From: DATFKA01 sp042095835
GTDB taxonomy: Bacteria; Bacteroidota; Bacteroidia; Chitinophagales; Saprospiraceae
Direction of reading: 5' to 3'
NCBI GenBank assembly: GCA_042095835.1
Contig: JBELML010000018.1
Location: 8,156 to 72,155 of the forward strand
Length of the DNA stretch: 64,000 nucleotides
Shown: in pieces, positions 42,891 to 51,687 of the stretch
Layout of the letters: each line of letters begins with the position of its first letter
Position numbering within the stretch: position 1 is the first letter of the stretch
Notes under the pieces: model-generated
The model's input: only the letters and a program-made list of their open reading frames with translations
What the model was told of the DNA's origin: nothing
Database searches by the model: none
Program-made: the position numbers and the translations under genes

Positions 42891-45131
42891 ATGTCCGAAA
42901 GTCAAATCATAGCTGAAAATAAAGCAAAAAAAGAGTCTCTCCCAGTTACAGGTATGACCTGTGCCGCCTGTGCTAACAGCGTAGAAACTATTCTTAAAAA
43001 TACGGGTGGCGTAATTAACGTAAATGTAAATTTTGCTAACAGTATGGCTTTAGTTGAATATGACGAGAGCACTAATGCAGAAAAATTACAAAAAGCATTA
43101 CAAGCTGTTGGATATGATTTAATTCTTAATACTGAAAATGCCTCTCAGATACAGGAGGATATGCAACAGCAGCACTACCAAGATATAAAGCAACGCACCA
43201 TATGGTCGGCTATTTTAACGCTACCTGTATTTATCCTAGGAATGTTCTTCATGGATTGGATACCTGGGAGATGGATTTCTATGGTATTGTCTATACCAAT
43301 TTTATTTTGGCTAGGTCAGTCCTTTTTTATAAATGCTTGGAAGCAAGCTAAACATGGAAAAGCAAACATGGATACGCTTGTTGCTTTGAGTACAGGTATT
43401 GCTTTCTTATTCAGCGTATTTAATACATTTTTTCCTGATTTTTGGCATGCCAGAGGGATTCATCCACACGTTTATTATGAAGCTGCGACTGTAATCATCA
43501 CCTTCATTACTTTAGGAAAGCTTTTGGAAGAAAGGGCAAAGTCTAACACCTCTTCAGCTATTAAAAAATTAATGGGGTTGCAACCCAAAACCCTGAAGGT
43601 GATACTCAATGGAGAAGAAATAGAGATGCCTATTAATCAGGTAGAGGTTGGACATACTATTGTAGTTAGGCCAGGCGAAAAAATTCCTGTAGATGGCAAA
43701 GTGATAAGTGGCAACTCTTATGTAGATGAAAGTATGATAACAGGTGAACCGATACCCGTGCAAAAATCAAAGGGTGCAGAAGTATTTGCTGGGACTGTCA
43801 ATCAAAAAGGTAGCTTCAGGTTTGTAGCTGAAAAAGTAGGAGGAGAAACCTTATTATCCCAAATCATAGAGATGGTTCAGGAGGCGCAAGGCAGCAAAGC
43901 TCCTGTTCAAAAACTAGTAGATAAAATCGCTGGTATATTTGTACCCATCGTTATTATTATTTCTATTATCACTTTTGCTACTTGGATGTTTCTAGGTGGA
44001 GAGGATGCTTTCACCCATGCTTTATTGACTTCAGTAGCAGTACTGGTAATTGCTTGTCCTTGTGCATTGGGATTAGCGACTCCAACAGCCATTATGGTAG
44101 GAATAGGGAAGGGGGCAGAAAATAACATTTTGATTAAAGATGCAGAAAGTCTAGAATTAGGTCACCGCGTGAATGCTATCGTTTTAGATAAAACGGGAAC
44201 CATAACCGAGGGAAAACCCTTAATCACCAATGTACATTGGATAAATGAAAATGAATCCAACCATTTAAGCTCGATCCTATTAGCAATGGAAACCCAGTCA
44301 GAGCATCCTTTGGGGGAAGCAGTGACAAATCACCTTAAATCAGAAGGAGTCAAATTGAGTCCAATAGAGAAGTTTGACAGCATAACTGGGCAAGGAGTTA
44401 CTGCTTTTGATGAAAAAGGAGAACAATATTTTATCGGTAATGAGCGGCTAATAGTCAAAAATAAGATTAGTATTTCTGAGAAAGCTAAGAACTTATTGAG
44501 TCAATGGCAAAGCGAAGCTAAAACGGTAATCCTATTCGCAAACAGTCGTGAGGTGGTAGCTGTTTTAGCGATTGCTGATAAAATAAAGGCAACTTCCAAG
44601 TCAGCTATCCAGACTTTGCAACAGCAAAACATTGAGGTATACATGCTCACTGGTGATAATAAACAGACCGCAGCTGAGGTAGCAAAACAAGTGAATTTAC
44701 AACATTTTCAAGCTGAAGTAATGCCTTCTGATAAGGCCAATTTTATTAAAAAACTACAACAGCAAGGTAAGATAGTCGCTATGGTAGGAGATGGTATTAA
44801 TGATAGTCACGCCTTAGCACAAGCAGATGTAAGTATCGCAATGGGCAAAGGATCAGATATTGCAATGGATGTAGCTAAAATGACTTTAATCACCTCTGAC
44901 TTACAAGCTATCCCCAAAGCACTGAATTTATCAAAGAAAACAGTAATCGGCATTCGGCAGAACTTATTTTGGGCATTTATCTACAATATCATTGGTATTC
45001 CAATCGCAGCAGGATTGCTTTATCCAATAAATGGTTTCCTGCTAGACCCAATGATAGCGGGAGCAGCAATGGCTTTAAGTTCAGTTTCTGTCGTGAGTAA
45101 TAGTCTACGCTTAAAAAGAGCAAAAATTTAA
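42891..45131 (+). CDS. copA: Copper-translocating P1B-type ATPase CopA
   Basis: 746 residues from ATG 42891 (an upstream GTG is in frame but beyond the homology). N-terminal HMA with Cys24/Cys27 (GMTCAACANSVE), eight membrane helices, actuator TGEP in SMITGEPIPV, transmembrane metal site Cys389-Pro-Cys391 (IACPCALGLATPTA), phosphorylated Asp433 in DKTGTITEG, nucleotide HP pair (SEHPLGEAV) and hinge GDGINDSHALAQAD. The CPC site assigns it to the Cu(I)/Ag(I) class that exports to the periplasm. GDGIND is followed by SHAL in place of the usual APAL, a minor variation. A small HMA protein follows 32 bp later. Confidence 0.96.
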   Translation: MSESQIIAENKAKKESLPVTGMTCAACANSVETILKNTGGVINVNVNFANSMALVEYDESTNAEKLQKALQAVGYDLILNTENASQIQEDMQQQHYQDIKQRTIWSAILTLPVFILGMFFMDWIPGRWISMVLSIPILFWLGQSFFINAWKQAKHGKANMDTLVALSTGIAFLFSVFNTFFPDFWHARGIHPHVYYEAATVIITFITLGKLLEERAKSNTSSAIKKLMGLQPKTLKVILNGEEIEMPINQVEVGHTIVVRPGEKIPVDGKVISGNSYVDESMITGEPIPVQKSKGAEVFAGTVNQKGSFRFVAEKVGGETLLSQIIEMVQEAQGSKAPVQKLVDKIAGIFVPIVIIISIITFATWMFLGGEDAFTHALLTSVAVLVIACPCALGLATPTAIMVGIGKGAENNILIKDAESLELGHRVNAIVLDKTGTITEGKPLITNVHWINENESNHLSSILLAMETQSEHPLGEAVTNHLKSEGVKLSPIEKFDSITGQGVTAFDEKGEQYFIGNERLIVKNKISISEKAKNLLSQWQSEAKTVILFANSREVVAVLAIADKIKATSKSAIQTLQQQNIEVYMLTGDNKQTAAEVAKQVNLQHFQAEVMPSDKANFIKKLQQQGKIVAMVGDGINDSHALAQADVSIAMGKGSDIAMDVAKMTLITSDLQAIPKALNLSKKTVIGIRQNLFWAFIYNIIGIPIAAGLLYPINGFLLDPMIAGAAMALSSVSVVSNSLRLKRAKI

Positions 45132-45163
45132 TTTTTAATCATCACCAAAATATCTTAAAATCA

Positions 45164-45379
45164 ATGAAAGAATTCAAATTTAAAAGTAATATCAATTGTA
45201 CAGGATGCTTGTCAAAAGTTACGCCTGTATTGGATAGTGAAGAAAAAATAGAAGCTTGGGATGTTGACTTACAAAGCGTTGACCGCGTCTTGACGGTCAA
45301 AACGGAAGAGTTGTCAGCTGAAGAAGTAAAAAAAGCAATTGCTACCGTGGGGTTTTCAGCGGAGGAACTAACCGCTTAG
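45164..45379 (+). CDS. Small HMA-fold metal-binding protein (CopZ-like)
   Basis: 71 residues, single ferredoxin-like HMA domain, no signal peptide. The metal loop is INCTGCLSKV with Cys12 and Cys15. It is translated after copA from the same transcript and would act as the cytosolic Cu(I) chaperone that feeds CopA or buffers the HMA-AraC regulator. Compared with classic CopZ the Met before the first Cys (MxCxxC) is replaced by Asn-Ile. A strong terminator follows. Confidence 0.85.
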   Translation: MKEFKFKSNINCTGCLSKVTPVLDSEEKIEAWDVDLQSVDRVLTVKTEELSAEEVKKAIATVGFSAEELTA

Positions 45380-45388
45380 TAAATAAAA

Positions 45389-45423
45389 TGAGGGGAGTAC
45401 TAAAATCAATAGTACTCCCCTCA
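45389..45423 (+). terminator. Perfect 13-bp terminator hairpin of the copA operon
   Basis: Arms 45389-45401 and 45411-45423 are exact reverse complements with nine bases between. It lies 10 bp after the HMA gene stop and isolates copA from the cus operon. Confidence 0.8.
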
Positions 45424-45534
45424 CTATATATTTAGTTGCAAAATAAATGTAGAAAACACTTCGTTATTGCGGTATAATTGGATGTTTAATATTAATTTTG
45501 TATCTTAATATCAAAGCGTAGTTTCAATATTCAA

Positions 45535-45996
45535 GTGATTATTCAACGTACATATCTTTATTTTGCCTTAATTATGGCTTTTTTGATGCTCTTTTCATCA
45601 ACAAGCTTTGCAATAGATATGCACTACTGCGGTGGAGAGTTAAAGTCCATTAATCTTTTTGGGAAAGCTAAAACTTGTCATGAACTATCAGGTGATAGTG
45701 AGCCTATGAAAGATTGTCCGCATCATAAAAAGATGATGGTGGATAAAAAAGCCTGTCCTGAAGACAAAGGTTGTTGCTCTAACAAGACCGTACAGCTTGA
45801 ATCTGATCAAGACCATAAAGTTCAAGCAAATGACATAGTTATTAGCAAACAACTAAAACAGTTTGTAATTGCGTATGTCGCTGTTTTTATAGAAACCGAT
45901 TACAGGCTTGAACGAGAGGCAGCTAATTTTACATATTACAGACCTCCACTCATACAAAAAGACATCCCTGTCTTAAATCAAGCTTTCCTTTTATAG
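45535..45996 (+). CDS. HYC_CC_PP family secreted protein
   Basis: 153 residues. Signal-peptide-like N-terminus (YLYFALIMAFLMLFSSTSFA) followed at once by the family's three namesake motifs: HYCGG (residue ~30), a CC pair (EDKGCCSNKTV) and PP near the C-terminus (YYRPPLI). A His/Met/Cys segment CPHHKKMM lies between. The start is a GTG at 45535; an internal ATG would cut the signal. The family occurs in Bacteroidota copper and silver loci just before cusA, as here, so a periplasmic metal-binding role is inferred. Confidence 0.82.
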   Translation: MIIQRTYLYFALIMAFLMLFSSTSFAIDMHYCGGELKSINLFGKAKTCHELSGDSEPMKDCPHHKKMMVDKKACPEDKGCCSNKTVQLESDQDHKVQANDIVISKQLKQFVIAYVAVFIETDYRLEREAANFTYYRPPLIQKDIPVLNQAFLL

Positions 45997-46068
45997 CATA
46001 TATTTTTCTTTTTCCATTCAGGCCTCAATGAATAATCATTGCTGGTTTAATGGTGTATTTGGGTTTTT

Positions 46069-46093
46069 ACTGAAATGGCTTTAGCCATCAGTT
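46069..46093 (+). terminator. Hairpin before cusA
   Basis: atggct-tt-agccat core with flanking actg/cagt pairs in the 130-bp gap between the HYC_CC_PP gene and cusA. No strong T run, so attenuator or processing site is as likely as a terminator. Confidence 0.35.
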
Positions 46094-46126
46094 TAAGCAT
46101 TTATCAAAAAGAAATGTATATGCGAC

Positions 46127-49100
46127 ATGTTGAATAATTTTATTCGTTTTTTTCTGGAAAATAAGCTAGTGGCTTATTTACTACTACTACTATTTGTTGG
46201 TTGGGGATTAGTTACTGCGCCCTTTGATTTTGGTATTAATGAGCTTCCTCGTGACCCCGTGGCAGTAGATGCTATTCCTGACATTGGAGAAAATCAGCAA
46301 ATTGTGTTCACAAAATGGATGGGGCGTTCTCCACAGGACGTAGAAGACCAAATCTCCTATCCTCTAACTACAGCTTTACTTGGTATCCCAGGTGTGAAAA
46401 GTATTCGTAGCAACTCTATGTTTGGCTTTTCAAGCATTTATGTAATTTTTAATGATGAGGTAGAATTTTATTGGAGCAGAAGTAGAATTTTAGAAAAACT
46501 TAATTCTCTACCAGCTAATACCCTGCCGGATGGGGTACAGCCAACATTAGGGGCTGATGCTACCGCATTGGGCCAAATCTATTGGTATACCCTCGAAGGT
46601 CAAGACAAAGATGGTAATCCAACGGGTGGTTGGGATTTACATGAGCTTAGAACCATCCAAGATTTTTATGTACGCTATGGTTTATCAGCTGCCGAAGGAG
46701 TGGCTGAAGTCGCTTCCATTGGGGGATTCGTAAAAGAATACCAAGTAGATGTTGATCCAGAGGCTATGAAAGCCAATAACATCAACTTAGAGCAGGTGAT
46801 GAATGCTATAAAAGGCAGTAATATCGATGTAGGGGCGCAAACTATTGAAATCAACTTAGCTGAATATTTTGTACGGGGATTAGGCTATGTACAAAAGGTA
46901 GAAGACATCGAGAAAAGCGTGATTAAGGTCAATAATAATGTTCCAATTAGGATTGGAGATATAGCAAGAGTAAATATTGCTCCTGCTACCAGAAGGGGCA
47001 TATTAGACAAATCAGGAGCAGAGGCCGTAGGTGGTGTTGTCATCGCGAGATATGGGGCAAACCCATTAGAAGTCATCAATAATGTAAAAGCCAAAATTGC
47101 TGAAATAGAACCTGGACTTTCCACCAAGATACTACGGGATAGTACCGTTTCACAGGTTAAGATAGTTCCTTTTTATGACCGTACTCAACTAATAAATGAA
47201 ACGATTGGCACGCTTCAAGAAGCCATTAGCCTACAAATTCTGGTAACTATTATTGTAGTAATCTTGATGCTACTTAACCTAAAATCCTCCTTACTTATTT
47301 CAGGCACTTTACCTGTAGCTGTATTGATGTGCTTTATTGCCATGAGATATTTAGGGGTAGACGCTAATATTGTCGCCTTATCGGGCATAGCTATTGCCAT
47401 TGGAACAATGGTAGATATGGGAATTGTACTGGCAGAAAGCATGGTCAAACGGGTTAATGAAGCTCCACCGGAGGAACCTTTGTTAGAAAGTATTTATGAA
47501 GCTACTACAGAGGTGGCTTCTGCGGTAATTACTGCGGTTGCTACTACTGTAATTTCGTTCCTTCCAGTATTTACAATGGAAGCTGCTGAGGGTAAACTAT
47601 TTAAGCCTTTAGCCTATACTAAAACCTTCGCTTTGGTCGCATCTATTATTGTAGCCATTACAATTGTTCCCCCCTTAGCACATACCATATTTTCGTTTAA
47701 ATCAAATCGGAGATCCATATCTTATATTACCAATTTATTAGCCATTATAGGAGGACTTGTAATTTCTTTCTTATATGATCCCTTCTTGGGAGCGATTTTG
47801 GCTATTGTCGGTATAGCTGGAATATTACATCTATTGGTTCAACAATATAGTTCCGAAAGAAATGCTAATATCCTTTCTATACTAACCAATATTATTTATG
47901 CCTTAATTGTAGCTTGGCTTTTGGCTGCGACTTGGATGCCGCTGGGCGTTAATCAAAGCACGCTAACCAACTTCTTTTTTATTGCAATTATAGCAGGTGG
48001 ATTAATTGGCTTCTTTTATATAATTATCTACTTCTACGAGCAAATTCTACGGTTTCTCCTACGGTTTAAAATCCTGTTTTTGATAGTAGTTTCCTTCATT
48101 GTTTATCAAGGTTTTTTAGTCTTCCAAGAAACAGGCGAAGAGTTTATGCCTGCCCTGGACGAAGGATCGTTTTTATTAATGCCAACCTCTATGCCACATA
48201 CAGGTATGCAAGAAAACATCAAAAACCTTCGCTTGCTGGATATGGCAGTTACCGCTATTCCAGAAGTTGAAACAGTAGTAGGTAAGGCAGGCAGAGTCAA
48301 TAGTGCCTTAGACCCTGCGCCTATGTCAATGTATGAGAATGTTATTCTTTATAAGTCTGAATATAAAACCGATGAAAATGGTCAGCGGATTCGCTTTAAA
48401 TATGAGAACGACGAATATATCCGAGATGAAGCGGATGAATTAATACCTGATAAAAAAGGCCGCTACTTCCGACAATGGAGAGATGAGATTAAAAACCCAG
48501 ATGATATATGGGATGAAATCGTCAATGCTACTAAAGTGCCTGGGGTAACATCTGCTCCAAAACTACAACCGATTGAGACTCGACTGGTAATGCTTCAAAC
48601 TGGAATGCGTGCACCAATGGGGATTAAGGTTAGGGGTGGAGATTTAGCTTCAATTGAAGCTTTTGGATTAAAACTAGAAAAATACCTGAAAGATGTAGAA
48701 GGGGTGAAAGATGCCGCAGTTTTTGCTGATCGAATAGTGGGTAAACCTTATTTACTCCTAGACATAGATAGAGATGTAATCAGTCGTCATGGATTAACTG
48801 TAGGAAAAGTTCAGCAATATATTCAGGCCGCTATTGGTGGGATGACCATGACCACAACTGTTGAAGGAAGAGAACGCTATGCTATTCGTATTCGCTACCC
48901 TAGAGAATTGAGAAATGACCCTGAAGCCTTAAAACGTATTTATATTCCTACAGCAATGGGTCAGCAGATACCACTAGGAGATTTAGTGACAATCCGCTAC
49001 GAACAAGGTGCTCAATCCATTAAAAGTGAAGATGGTTTTTTAATTGGTTATGTCTTGTTTGACCGAGAAGATGGATTTTCAGAAGTAGAAGTAGTCAATA

Positions 49101-51040
49101 ACGCTCAGGACTACTTAGAATCACAAATTGATAATGGAACCCTTGAAGTTCCTGCGGGTATTAGTTACCGTTTTGCTGGAAACTATGAACAACAAGTCAG
49201 AGCCAGCAAACGCCTAAGTATTGTCGTACCGATCGCCTTAGCAATCATCTTTTTGATTCTTTATTTCCAATTTAGTTCTGTCACCATTTCTGCTATGGTT
49301 TTTACAGGTGTATTTATTGCCTTTGCAGGTGGTTTTATTATGATTGGGCTTTATGATACGGACTGGTTCTTGAACTTTGATTTCTTTGGAACAAATATGC
49401 GTGATTTGTTCCAAATCAGGACAATTAATCTAAGTGTAGCAGTCTGGGTAGGTTTTCTTGCACTTTTTGGTATTGCTACAGATGATGGCGTGTTGGTTGC
49501 CACCTTTTTAAAAGACAGTTTTAAGCGGAATAAACCTAATTCCATTGAGGGTATAAGAGATGCTGTGGTGGAAGGTGGTTTGAGACGAGTAAGGCCAGCC
49601 ATGATGACTACTGCTACTACTATTTTAGCCCTCCTACCAGTTCTTACTTCTACGGGGAGAGGAGCAGATATAATGTTACCAATGGCAATTCCTTCTTTTG
49701 GAGGTATGACTTTACAGATGATTACCATGTTTACCGTGCCTGTACTTTATTCACTTTGGCAAGAATGGAGTTTACGAATTGATAAGCGATTCAAACCAAA
49801 TAAAGGGGGGCTTATGGTCATTGCTATAGGTCTAATCAGTACGCTAAGTTTTACATCTGCATCTGCCCAATCGTTGGATAACCTGATGGAAAAAGCAGTT
49901 ACCGAAAACTTAGAATTAAAAGTTCTGAAGCAAGAGTATATGGCAGCTTTACAAAAAGCCCCACAGGTCAGCCAACTACCAGACCCTGAAGTTGGTATCG
50001 GGGCTTTTCCATTACCCGTTGAAACTAGATTGGGCGCACAAACAGCCAGATTAAGTGCTACCCAAATGTTCCCATGGTTTGGAACTTTGGATAGTAAAGC
50101 TGATTTAGAAAATGCTAAAGCTAAAGCTTTATTTGAGCGAATAGGTGCAGAGCGGTTAAACCTTTTTTACGAGCTAAAAACTGCCTACTTCCGTCTCTAT
50201 GAAATACAGGAAAGTCAAGCTATCATTCGACGAAACATAAATCTATTTAACGCATTGGAAAGACTGGCTCTTTCTAAAGTAGAAAGTGGTAAAGCTACTG
50301 CGGCAGATGTACTAAGAGTTCAATTAAAGATAGAAGAATTACTACAAGAACTGGAAATTTTAGAAACGGCTAAAATCAATCCAACTTCAACTATCAATCA
50401 GCTATTGAATCAACCTTTGGAAACACCCATATTTAGTACTGATAGCTTAGTTTTTGCACCACTATCTTTTAGTAAGGATACCCTAACCCGTAACATTCAG
50501 GAAAATCATCCAATACTACGAATGTTTCAATTACAACAGGAAGTGTCGAGGAAAGCTATAGCCCTCAATGAACTGGATGGAAAACCCTCCTTTGGAGTTG
50601 GTATGGATTATATCATGATCAATGGAAGGAGTGATGCTAATCCAATTAATAATGGGCGGGATATTTTACAGTTAAAAGCCTCGGTAAAGATTCCACTTTA
50701 TCGAGAAAAATACACCGCCAAGCAAGCAGAAGAAAACTTAAAAATTGAAGCTCTAGATAATAAAAGAGCAGATGTGCTTTCTCTGTTCCGTAGTACAATT
50801 GAAAAAGCTTTTAGCGATCATCAAGCAGCCCAATTGAAAATGGATTTGTACGAAAAGCAAATCCAAATAACTCAAGCAGCAATTAATATTCTAGAATCGG
50901 AATATAGCTCAAAAGGCGACAATTTCGATGATCTTCTAAGGTTGGAAAAAGAACTCATTGATTACGATCTCAAGATACTCAAAGCTATTGTGCAGAGTCA
51001 TATTGCCAAAAGTAGCATTGAGCGATTTATCATTCAATAA
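46127..51040 (+). CDS. cusA: CusA-type heavy-metal RND pump fused to a CusC/TolC-like outer membrane domain
   Basis: 1637 residues in one frame. Residues 1-~1225 are a CusA/CzcA RND pump: AVDAIPDIGENQQIV and YPLTTALLGIPGVKSIRS near the start, proton-relay helix GIAIAIGTMVDMGIV, and ATDDGVLVATFL late. Methionines in MPTSMPHTGM and MLQTGMRAPMG fit the Cu/Ag subgroup. An insert of extra membrane helices occurs around 530-640. At residue 1230 a new signal-like helix begins (MVIAIGLISTLSFTSASAQ), followed by a TolC-like efflux domain (QLPDPEVGIGAFPLP; repeated coiled coil). CusA alone is about 1040 residues. Either the fusion is cut after export or an internal start at 49814 (preceded by aaagggggg) gives CusC separately. 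Confidence 0.93.
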   Translation: MLNNFIRFFLENKLVAYLLLLLFVGWGLVTAPFDFGINELPRDPVAVDAIPDIGENQQIVFTKWMGRSPQDVEDQISYPLTTALLGIPGVKSIRSNSMFGFSSIYVIFNDEVEFYWSRSRILEKLNSLPANTLPDGVQPTLGADATALGQIYWYTLEGQDKDGNPTGGWDLHELRTIQDFYVRYGLSAAEGVAEVASIGGFVKEYQVDVDPEAMKANNINLEQVMNAIKGSNIDVGAQTIEINLAEYFVRGLGYVQKVEDIEKSVIKVNNNVPIRIGDIARVNIAPATRRGILDKSGAEAVGGVVIARYGANPLEVINNVKAKIAEIEPGLSTKILRDSTVSQVKIVPFYDRTQLINETIGTLQEAISLQILVTIIVVILMLLNLKSSLLISGTLPVAVLMCFIAMRYLGVDANIVALSGIAIAIGTMVDMGIVLAESMVKRVNEAPPEEPLLESIYEATTEVASAVITAVATTVISFLPVFTMEAAEGKLFKPLAYTKTFALVASIIVAITIVPPLAHTIFSFKSNRRSISYITNLLAIIGGLVISFLYDPFLGAILAIVGIAGILHLLVQQYSSERNANILSILTNIIYALIVAWLLAATWMPLGVNQSTLTNFFFIAIIAGGLIGFFYIIIYFYEQILRFLLRFKILFLIVVSFIVYQGFLVFQETGEEFMPALDEGSFLLMPTSMPHTGMQENIKNLRLLDMAVTAIPEVETVVGKAGRVNSALDPAPMSMYENVILYKSEYKTDENGQRIRFKYENDEYIRDEADELIPDKKGRYFRQWRDEIKNPDDIWDEIVNATKVPGVTSAPKLQPIETRLVMLQTGMRAPMGIKVRGGDLASIEAFGLKLEKYLKDVEGVKDAAVFADRIVGKPYLLLDIDRDVISRHGLTVGKVQQYIQAAIGGMTMTTTVEGRERYAIRIRYPRELRNDPEALKRIYIPTAMGQQIPLGDLVTIRYEQGAQSIKSEDGFLIGYVLFDREDGFSEVEVVNNAQDYLESQIDNGTLEVPAGISYRFAGNYEQQVRASKRLSIVVPIALAIIFLILYFQFSSVTISAMVFTGVFIAFAGGFIMIGLYDTDWFLNFDFFGTNMRDLFQIRTINLSVAVWVGFLALFGIATDDGVLVATFLKDSFKRNKPNSIEGIRDAVVEGGLRRVRPAMMTTATTILALLPVLTSTGRGADIMLPMAIPSFGGMTLQMITMFTVPVLYSLWQEWSLRIDKRFKPNKGGLMVIAIGLISTLSFTSASAQSLDNLMEKAVTENLELKVLKQEYMAALQKAPQVSQLPDPEVGIGAFPLPVETRLGAQTARLSATQMFPWFGTLDSKADLENAKAKALFERIGAERLNLFYELKTAYFRLYEIQESQAIIRRNINLFNALERLALSKVESGKATAADVLRVQLKIEELLQELEILETAKINPTSTINQLLNQPLETPIFSTDSLVFAPLSFSKDTLTRNIQENHPILRMFQLQQEVSRKAIALNELDGKPSFGVGMDYIMINGRSDANPINNGRDILQLKASVKIPLYREKYTAKQAEENLKIEALDNKRADVLSLFRSTIEKAFSDHQAAQLKMDLYEKQIQITQAAINILESEYSSKGDNFDDLLRLEKELIDYDLKILKAIVQSHIAKSSIERFIIQ

Positions 51041-51070
51041 CAATTTACATTAATCAAAAAAAACATTAAG

Positions 51071-51661
51071 ATGAAATTATATCAAGCACTTACATTAATT
51101 GGATTTTTGGCACTTACTAGTTGTCAACCTAATCAGCAAAGTAATGAAAATAACGATACGACTCACCAGCACCAAGCAAGTGAAGCTACTCCAGATAATT
51201 CTAAAAAGGTTTTAAGTCCTCGCTTACAAACTATGGCAAATATAGGAGATGTGCATGTTCATATCGACTATTCCTCTCCTGGTAAAAGAGGAAGAACAAT
51301 CTGGAACGGATTGGTCGCATACGGACAAGTCTGGGTGACAGGAGCGCATAAAGCCACTTCGATTGAGTTTTCTGAAGATGTGGCTATACAAGGAAAAACT
51401 ATACCAAAGGGGAAATATGCTTTTTTCACTATTCCTGATGCTTCTACCTGGACATTAATTATTAATAAAAATCATGAGCAGCATTTAGCAGATGATTATG
51501 ATGCGCAACAGGATGTGGTAAGAGTAGATGTTACACCTGAAAAACTGGAAGAAACTTTAGAATCCCTCACTTATAAAGTAATTCCCCAAAGTGACAAGCA
51601 GGGTTTTATCAGTGTAGCATGGGATGACTTAGAGGTCCGACTTCCCATCGAAGTACAATAA
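51071..51661 (+). CDS. DUF2911 lipoprotein
   Basis: 196 residues with a lipoprotein signal (GFLALTSC, Cys18). After a His/Asn/Gln-rich linker the DUF2911 domain runs from VLSPRLQTMANIGDVHVHID to the end, with the typical IPKGKYAFFTIP and TWTLIINKN blocks. It lies between cusA and cusB, a recurring placement in Bacteroidota; the domain's role is unknown, but export to the periplasm and the HVHID motif allow a metal-handling function. 30-bp gap from cusA, 26-bp gap to cusB. Confidence 0.85.
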   Translation: MKLYQALTLIGFLALTSCQPNQQSNENNDTTHQHQASEATPDNSKKVLSPRLQTMANIGDVHVHIDYSSPGKRGRTIWNGLVAYGQVWVTGAHKATSIEFSEDVAIQGKTIPKGKYAFFTIPDASTWTLIINKNHEQHLADDYDAQQDVVRVDVTPEKLEETLESLTYKVIPQSDKQGFISVAWDDLEVRLPIEVQ

Positions 51662-51687
51662 TTAATTAACCAAAAAGAGGAAGAATA

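Noticed and set aside
49351..49728. 125-codon minus-strand frame in cusA
   Set aside because: Antisense to conserved transmembrane helices of the RND pump.
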